A model generated the notes under the pieces. The model saw nothing but the letters and a program-made list of their open reading frames with translations. It searched no databases and was not told the DNA's origin. Positions 59,209 through 64,000 of a stretch of 64,000 bases of DNA are shown piece after piece; positions within the stretch are counted from its first letter, which is position 1, and each line of letters opens with the position of its first letter. The translations under genes were made by a program, and so were the position numbers. Source of the DNA: Lachnospiraceae bacterium (lineage in GTDB: Bacteria; Bacillota; Clostridia; Lachnospirales; Lachnospiraceae); the NCBI GenBank assembly GCA_017517305.1, contig JAFWZV010000001.1, positions 124,001 through 188,000 of the forward strand. Reading direction: 5' to 3'.

Positions 59209-59991
59209 ATGAATTGTTCAATATGTGGAGCTCAGATTCCTATGGGACAGCCAAATTGTCCTAATTGTGGAGCTATGGTACAGCAGGCACAGCCAGTGCA
59301 GCCGATGGGAGGATACCAGCAGCCAATGCAGCAGGCACAGCCTATGCAACCAATGGGCGGATACCAGCAGCCAATGCAGCAGGCACAGCCTATGCAGCCA
59401 ATGGGCGGATACCAGCAGCCAATGCAACCAATGGGAGGATATCAGCAGCCAATGCAGCAGGCACAGCCAATGGGTGGCGGTGTTAATGTAAATGGTATGG
59501 TTGGAGCGTTAAAGGGTGACGTTATGAAGATTGTTAGCTTAGTTGGAGCGTTACTTATTGCAATCAATCCATTTATCACATGGTGCAAATATGAGATTGA
59601 ATACTGGGGCTTCGAGCAGAAGGATTCAGCGAATATGTTTGGATTAGCAGGTGGAGATACAGGAGAGAAGATCTTTATTCTTTTGGGTATTCTTTTAGTG
59701 CTTTCTGGTTTAGCACTTATGATGTGGGATTTAGCTGATTATGTTCCACAGTTTGCAGCTATTAAGGCTAAGGTAGCAGGAATTCCATACTTTGAGCTTA
59801 TTCTTGCAGGTGTTGCTTTACTTGCTATAATCATTGGATTATGTAATGGAACTGTTAATGACGTAATTGAACTTGCTGATGAGATGGGTAAGGGTTCACA
59901 TGGAGCAGGTCCAGTTTTAGGAATTATTGGTGTTCTTGCAGTAGCTGCTCCAAGAGTACTTAATATGTTAGGCATTAAGATTGGAAAGTAA
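59209..59991 (+). CDS. Zinc-ribbon membrane protein with Met/Gln/Pro repeats
   Basis: A 260-residue protein. A zinc ribbon (CSICGAQIPMGQPNCPNCG, residues 3-21, two CxxC) is followed by a low-complexity tract (~24-90) of 16-residue units like MQQAQPMQPMGGYQQP. Then come about four hydrophobic segments (~105-122, ~148-168, ~190-210, ~230-250). Zinc-ribbon plus transmembrane proteins are common in Firmicutes, without known function. Strong ribosome site AAAGGGAGG. Confidence 0.8.
   Translation: MNCSICGAQIPMGQPNCPNCGAMVQQAQPVQPMGGYQQPMQQAQPMQPMGGYQQPMQQAQPMQPMGGYQQPMQPMGGYQQPMQQAQPMGGGVNVNGMVGALKGDVMKIVSLVGALLIAINPFITWCKYEIEYWGFEQKDSANMFGLAGGDTGEKIFILLGILLVLSGLALMMWDLADYVPQFAAIKAKVAGIPYFELILAGVALLAIIIGLCNGTVNDVIELADEMGKGSHGAGPVLGIIGVLAVAAPRVLNMLGIKIGK
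59281..59475 (+). repeat. 48-bp in-frame tandem repeats
   Basis: CAGCAGGCACAG starts at 59281, 59329 and 59377, exactly 48 bp apart, with a shorter partial unit following. Near-identity makes copy number likely to vary between strains. Confidence 0.9.
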
Positions 59992-60010
59992 TCAAAATAT
60001 ATAGTGATAT

Positions 60011-60045
60011 AAAGGGCGAGGAAACGTAAGTTTCTTCGCCCTTTT
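60011..60045 (+). terminator. Rho-independent terminator
   Basis: AAAGGGCGA with inner GAAAC/GTTTC pairs with TCGCCCTTT, followed by T. Confidence 0.88.
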
Positions 60046-60144
60046 ATGTTGTAGGACTTGATTTTTGAACCAATATAGAATAAGATAACATAGGATGATT
60101 ATTATAAATGGGGGACTATTCCCTTTTGTAAGGAGAAAAGAAAA

Positions 60145-60930
60145 ATGATTGACGAGAATAAGGTTCGACTAATGACGAAAATTGCCATATATGAGAAGCA
60201 TGAAGGCAATAGAAATTTGGTTATAAGTAAATATTTTAGGAGTGATTATGTAAGGTATAATGTGCTTAAAACCTTAATAGCTGTAACAGTTGCCTTTTGG
60301 GCAATTATAGGAGCCTATGCATTCATAAAATTTGATGATTTGCTAGCTAAGGTTAGTGACGTTGATTATTTTGATGTTATGTATAAGCTTCTTGGAGCAT
60401 ATGTATTTGTGTGCTTGGGCTTCTTCTTTTTTGCTCAGATAGTATATTCATATAGATATTCTATGGCGAAGCCAGGGCTTATTAGATACAATGTTAATCT
60501 TAAAAGGCTTATAGAATCCTATGGCGACAAAAAGAAAAAGAAGAAAAAGCCAAGCAAGGTTGTTGGAAAGGTTGTTGAGGATGAACTTGAGCTTGAGATA
60601 GATGAGAATTTGCAACCTGAAAACAACAAGGTTAAGATTAAGAAGACAGATATGATAAGTAAGCGCAAGCAACAGGAAGAGGAGGAGCGTAACAAGCAAA
60701 TTATTGAAAACGCTCAGCGAAGAAAAGAGTGGCTTGCCAGAAAGGCTGCTGAAAAAGCCGAAAATGACAGACGTAAGGAAGAGCAAAGAAGATTAAGAGA
60801 GCAGGCTTTGATGGAACAGCAGAAGGCTTATTATGCACAGCAAAAAACTGTAAGACCTGATTTTACATATCAGGAGAATCCAAATAATACTACTCAGGGT
60901 AGCGACGTAAATGGAAGGAGTGACAACTAA
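60145..60930 (+). CDS. Membrane protein with long charged cytoplasmic tail
   Basis: A 261-residue protein. Two transmembrane segments (~42-62 and ~83-105) are followed by a Lys-rich stretch (KKKKKKPSK) and a strongly charged coiled-coil-like region (~170-232: EEEERNKQIIENAQRRKEWLARKAAEKAE). The end is polar. The stop codon shares one base with the start of the next gene (TAATG), and cdaA follows, so it belongs to the cyclic-di-AMP operon by position. No family recognised; the coiled coil could mediate association with the adjacent membrane proteins. Confidence 0.75.
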   Translation: MIDENKVRLMTKIAIYEKHEGNRNLVISKYFRSDYVRYNVLKTLIAVTVAFWAIIGAYAFIKFDDLLAKVSDVDYFDVMYKLLGAYVFVCLGFFFFAQIVYSYRYSMAKPGLIRYNVNLKRLIESYGDKKKKKKKPSKVVGKVVEDELELEIDENLQPENNKVKIKKTDMISKRKQQEEEERNKQIIENAQRRKEWLARKAAEKAENDRRKEEQRRLREQALMEQQKAYYAQQKTVRPDFTYQENPNNTTQGSDVNGRSDN

Positions 60931-61889
60931 TGTCAAGTTTATTGACTATAAGAGATACAATAAGAGATTTTTTGAGAAAGTTTGATGAGATTACCACACC
61001 TATTTTTAGATTTATTATGGCATATATTATGTTTTCATCTATCAATAGTGTATATGGATATTCAGATTTGTTTGAGAGAGGAATAGTTGTTTTCCTTTTA
61101 TCAGTGATTTCAGCCTTGGTATCAACTTCAATAGTTGTATTCTTAGGTGGAGTTGTAATTGTTATTAATTCATTTGCAGTTGCCACTCAGGTTGGTATAT
61201 GTGCCCTATTTATATTTTTGATTATGTATTGCACATACATGAGAGTATTTCCTAATACGGGCTGGATATTAGCTTTGGTTCCTATACTTTATATGTGGAA
61301 TATGCCATATGCTATACCAATTATTGTTGTAATATTCGCAGGTACTGCAGGAATTGTTCCAGCAGCCTTCGGTGTTGTGGTTTATCAGTTTGGAATCTAT
61401 GTTGATGAGGTGAAGAATCTTTTGGTTACAGCTACAGAGGAGGATTCCTTCTTAGCATATACATATCTTATAGATACAGTACTTAAGAACAAAGAAATGC
61501 TATTAGATATGATTGTTTATGCAGTTGTAATATTGGTTACCTTTGTTATATATAAGCTTCCTGTAGATTATATCTGGTATATAGCTATTGGAGTTGGTGG
61601 AATTCTCAATGTTATTGCCTTTATGTGCTGTGGAATGATGCTTGATGTGGAGATAGAAACAGGCAATGTAATCTTCGGAACAATAATAGGTGTTTTAGTA
61701 GCAGTAATTGTACAGCTTTGTAAGAGTATGGTGGATTATTCCAGAAAGGAAACTGTTCAATTCGAGGATGATGAGTATTACTATTATGTAAAAGCAATAC
61801 CTAAGTTTAATGTATCAGCTAAGAAGAAAAATGTTGTTAAGATGAATGAACAGGTAGAGGAAGCAGTACAACAGGCGGTACAACAGTAG
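60930..61889 (+). CDS. Polytopic membrane protein in the cdaA operon
   Basis: A 319-residue protein with about eight hydrophobic segments between residues ~28 and ~270 and a charged C-terminal tail (YYYYVKAIPKFNVSAKKKNVVKMNEQVEEAVQQAVQQ). Its ATG overlaps the previous stop. Several segments contain the paired IVPAAFGVVVYQFGIYVD-type sequence, reminiscent of DUF-type ABC/ECF-like proteins, but I make no family call. It lies 25 nt before cdaA, making it a candidate partner of the cyclase. Confidence 0.75.
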   Translation: MSSLLTIRDTIRDFLRKFDEITTPIFRFIMAYIMFSSINSVYGYSDLFERGIVVFLLSVISALVSTSIVVFLGGVVIVINSFAVATQVGICALFIFLIMYCTYMRVFPNTGWILALVPILYMWNMPYAIPIIVVIFAGTAGIVPAAFGVVVYQFGIYVDEVKNLLVTATEEDSFLAYTYLIDTVLKNKEMLLDMIVYAVVILVTFVIYKLPVDYIWYIAIGVGGILNVIAFMCCGMMLDVEIETGNVIFGTIIGVLVAVIVQLCKSMVDYSRKETVQFEDDEYYYYVKAIPKFNVSAKKKNVVKMNEQVEEAVQQAVQQ

Positions 61890-61914
61890 TAGACGTAGAT
61901 AATGGGGTGTTAAT

Positions 61915-62790
61915 ATGAATACATTTTTGGATAAAATAAGTTCATATTTTGATTGGTTTTATTTTCCAAGCATAAAGGTTACAGATATAATAGAAATTAT
62001 TATATTGGCTTTCTTGATATACAATGTAATCAATTGGTTTAAGAAAACTAGAGCTTGGACCTTGGTAAAGGGTTTAATGGTTTTAGTTTTGTTTGCATTG
62101 TTTGCAGCAATATTTAAGCTTAATACCATATTGTGGATTATGCGTAATACCATAAGCGTTGGTATTATTGCCGTGATTATCTTGTTTCAGCCAGAGCTTA
62201 GAAGAGCTCTTGAGGAATTGGGAAGAAAGAACATTGTTCCAGAGGTGTTTTACAATGACAAGGCTGTAAAAAGTGAGAAGCTAAATGATAATACCATAGC
62301 AGAGCTAGTAGCAGCCGCTATTGATATGAGTAAGAATAAGACAGGTGCTCTTATTGTTATTGAGAATTCAGTTGCCCTTGGTGAGTATGAAAGTACAGGT
62401 ATCAAGATAGATGCAACTGTATCAAGACAGTTGTTAGTTAATATATTTGAACATAACACACCACTTCACGATGGTGCAGTAATCATTAGGAATAATAGAA
62501 TTGTGGCAGCTACATGTTATTTGCCACTTACTGATCGCAATGACTTGAATAAGGACTTGGGAACAAGACACAGAGCTGCTGTGGGTATAAGCGAGGTGTC
62601 TGATAGTATGACTCTTATTGTGTCAGAGGAAAGTGGTGCTATATCTATAGCTCACTCTGGAACTTTATATAGAAACCTTGATTCAGAGGGATTAAAGAAG
62701 CATTTGTCCAGACTTCAGAATAAGACTTCAGAACCAAAGCGTTTTAGAAGAAAGGGAGGTAAGAAGAATGAAAAGCAAGATGCGAAGTAA
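61915..62790 (+). CDS. cdaA: Diadenylate cyclase CdaA
   Basis: Synthesises cyclic-di-AMP from two ATP. 291 residues: three N-terminal transmembrane segments (~20-95) and a DAC (DisA_N) domain (~105-260) with the catalytic TPLHDGAVII (~183-192) and LGTRHRAAVG (~214-223) motifs and SEESGAISIAHSG. This is the CdaA/DacA type that controls potassium, osmolyte and wall homeostasis. The Lys/Arg-rich tail overlaps the start of cdaR by 23 nt, so the two are translated together, as in many Firmicutes where CdaR regulates CdaA. Confidence 0.96.
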   Translation: MNTFLDKISSYFDWFYFPSIKVTDIIEIIILAFLIYNVINWFKKTRAWTLVKGLMVLVLFALFAAIFKLNTILWIMRNTISVGIIAVIILFQPELRRALEELGRKNIVPEVFYNDKAVKSEKLNDNTIAELVAAAIDMSKNKTGALIVIENSVALGEYESTGIKIDATVSRQLLVNIFEHNTPLHDGAVIIRNNRIVAATCYLPLTDRNDLNKDLGTRHRAAVGISEVSDSMTLIVSEESGAISIAHSGTLYRNLDSEGLKKHLSRLQNKTSEPKRFRRKGGKKNEKQDAK

Positions 62791-64000
62791 GATTCTTAAC
62801 GACTTCTGGCTAAAAGTTTTGTCAGTGGTATTGGCCTTCCTGTTATGGCTTGTGGTTATGAATGTGTCTGACAGTATGATAACCATAAAGATTAAAGGAA
62901 TTCCAGTTCAGCAGCTTAATGGAAGTGCCTTGGAACAATTAGATAAGGTATATGATGTAGCTAAGGGAGATACAGTTGATGTAATTGTTAAGGGAAGAAG
63001 ATCACTGGTTGAGGATTTGAATGCAGATGATTTTATTGCAACAGCTGATTTGTCCACAATGTCCATTACTAATACTGTTCAAATTACAGTAACGCCTAAA
63101 AGTGCTGCTATACGTGACGAGGTAACTGTTACCTGTGTGGATAATGTTATGAGACTAAATTTAGAGGAAAAGGTAAATCTTCAGTATTCCGTTAAAGTTA
63201 AAACCTTTGGAACTGTGAAGAATGGTTATGCAGTATGTGCATATCAGACGTCTCCTAATATTATTACGGTGGAAGGCCCAAAGAGTGCTGTTGGAAAGGT
63301 TACCGAGGTTGTTGTAAAGATAGATGTATCTCATCATGATTCTCCTATGGATTTAGATGGAGAAATCATACTATATGATGCCTATGGTGATGAAATCATC
63401 AATGACAAAATATCAGTAAGTCAGGATACTGTAAAAGTACATTTGGACATATATCCAACAAAAGAGGTACCTGTAAGAGTAGATATAAAGGGAGCACCTA
63501 AGGATGGATACACTATGACAGATGTAATGTATCAGCCACAGACAGTGATTATTGCAGGAGCAACTGAGAATATAGAAACAGTAGAAGAGCTTGTTGTGGA
63601 TGACATATATATTAGTGGTATGGACTCTGATTTGGAAACAACAGTAAGCTTAAAGGATTATCTGCCAGATAATGTATTTCTTGCAAATGCCAATGAAGAA
63701 GTGGTTATCACTGTTAATTTGGAAGAGTTGGTAAAAAAGGATATTGAGGTTACAATTGATGATATAAATCTACTTCAGAAAACAACTGATAGGGAATATC
63801 AGTTAGAATTATCTGATGATTTCGCCATTGAGGTAACGGGTCTTGATTCTGCTGTGGAGCAGGTGACCATAGACAAGCTTAGTCCTAAGATATTCTGTAA
63901 AGATATGTCAGTTGGCTCACACAACAATGTGGATATTGATTTAACTGAAATTGAAGGAGTAGAGTATAATATTAAAGGAACTGCAAAATTAACTATTACA
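62768..64000 (+). CDS. cdaR: CdaR, YbbR-domain regulator of CdaA (3' end beyond window)
   Basis: At least 411 codons are visible and the frame is open at the right edge. N-terminal transmembrane segment (~14-35: WLKVLSVVLAFLLWLVVMNV) with the rest extracytoplasmic, made of repeated YbbR domains (IKIKGIPVQQLNGSALEQL..., VKVKTFGTVKNGYAVCAYQTSPNIITVEGPKSAVGKV, PVRVDIKGAPKDGYTM...). YbbR-repeat protein encoded directly after cdaA is the CdaR arrangement. ATG 62768 follows GGAGG and lies inside the cdaA 3' end. Confidence 0.93.
   Translation, partial: MKSKMRSKILNDFWLKVLSVVLAFLLWLVVMNVSDSMITIKIKGIPVQQLNGSALEQLDKVYDVAKGDTVDVIVKGRRSLVEDLNADDFIATADLSTMSITNTVQITVTPKSAAIRDEVTVTCVDNVMRLNLEEKVNLQYSVKVKTFGTVKNGYAVCAYQTSPNIITVEGPKSAVGKVTEVVVKIDVSHHDSPMDLDGEIILYDAYGDEIINDKISVSQDTVKVHLDIYPTKEVPVRVDIKGAPKDGYTMTDVMYQPQTVIIAGATENIETVEELVVDDIYISGMDSDLETTVSLKDYLPDNVFLANANEEVVITVNLEELVKKDIEVTIDDINLLQKTTDREYQLELSDDFAIEVTGLDSAVEQVTIDKLSPKIFCKDMSVGSHNNVDIDLTEIEGVEYNIKGTAKLTIT

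Noticed and set aside
59218-59491. Open frames in other phases across the 48-bp repeats
   Set aside because: Shadow frames of the repeat tract; no starts with ribosome sites.

Overview
The window looks like chromosome of a low-GC Clostridia bacterium, most likely a Lachnospiraceae member of the Butyrivibrio/Roseburia type. Signs are the AGA/ATA-rich codon use, strong GGAGG ribosome sites, sigma-A promoters of TTGACA-17-TATAAT form, a comEA/comEC-holA-rpsT neighbourhood, an arginine cluster with a bifunctional argJ, and a greA-lysS pair. No rRNA, tRNA, CRISPR array or complete transposon was seen.

Layout. 1-9.1 kb: a DUF4173 membrane protein, then three ABC-transporter modules. A YtrA-type GntR regulator lies between the first two, with a palindromic operator over the first promoter. 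A membrane protein/XRE regulator pair with a 25-codon membrane peptide gene precedes the third. 9.1-11.4 kb: an XRE membrane regulator, a flavin-reductase-like protein, and an 800-bp gene-poor stretch of palindromes and a probable KilA-N remnant. 11.4-21.2 kb: gltX, a repeat-rich membrane protein, a DUF2156 protein, a DUF368 transporter, an amidase-fold lipoprotein that has lost its active site, DegV, a WalR-box-flanked cell wall hydrolase and a duplicated-domain membrane protein. 21.2-26.3 kb: argG diverging from argC-argJ-argB. 26.4-35.2 kb: a competence/envelope region (ComEA-like lipoprotein, response regulator, adenosine deaminase, sensor kinase, GerMN lipoprotein, ComEC, HolA, S20). 35.4-47.9 kb: a 1299-residue cyclic-di-GMP protein, a membrane protein, glgB, a UBA/DUF4342 protein, a two-component system whose regulator is frameshifted, greA and lysS. 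47.86-55.44 kb: an apparent genomic island bounded by a perfect 34-bp duplication of the lysS 3' end, carrying a DUF4143 ATPase and an 1840-residue surface protein. 55.5-64 kb: a RelA/SpoT-domain protein with an unassigned C-terminal half, an esterase, small membrane proteins, and the cdaA-cdaR cyclic-di-AMP operon, which runs off the right edge.

Most notable non-coding signals: (1) a ~100-nt core present twice (8.65-8.78 kb on +, 23.83-23.95 kb on -), enclosed by unrelated but fully complementary outer stems and showing compensatory changes in its inner helices; (2) a second 3'-end element family downstream of the third ABC operon and of gltX; (3) the lysS-end duplication; (4) three 33-bp-spaced repeats in front of the island ATPase; (5) two perfect WalR-type boxes around a cell wall hydrolase promoter.

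All calls come from reading the sequence and recalling protein families; no searches were run.
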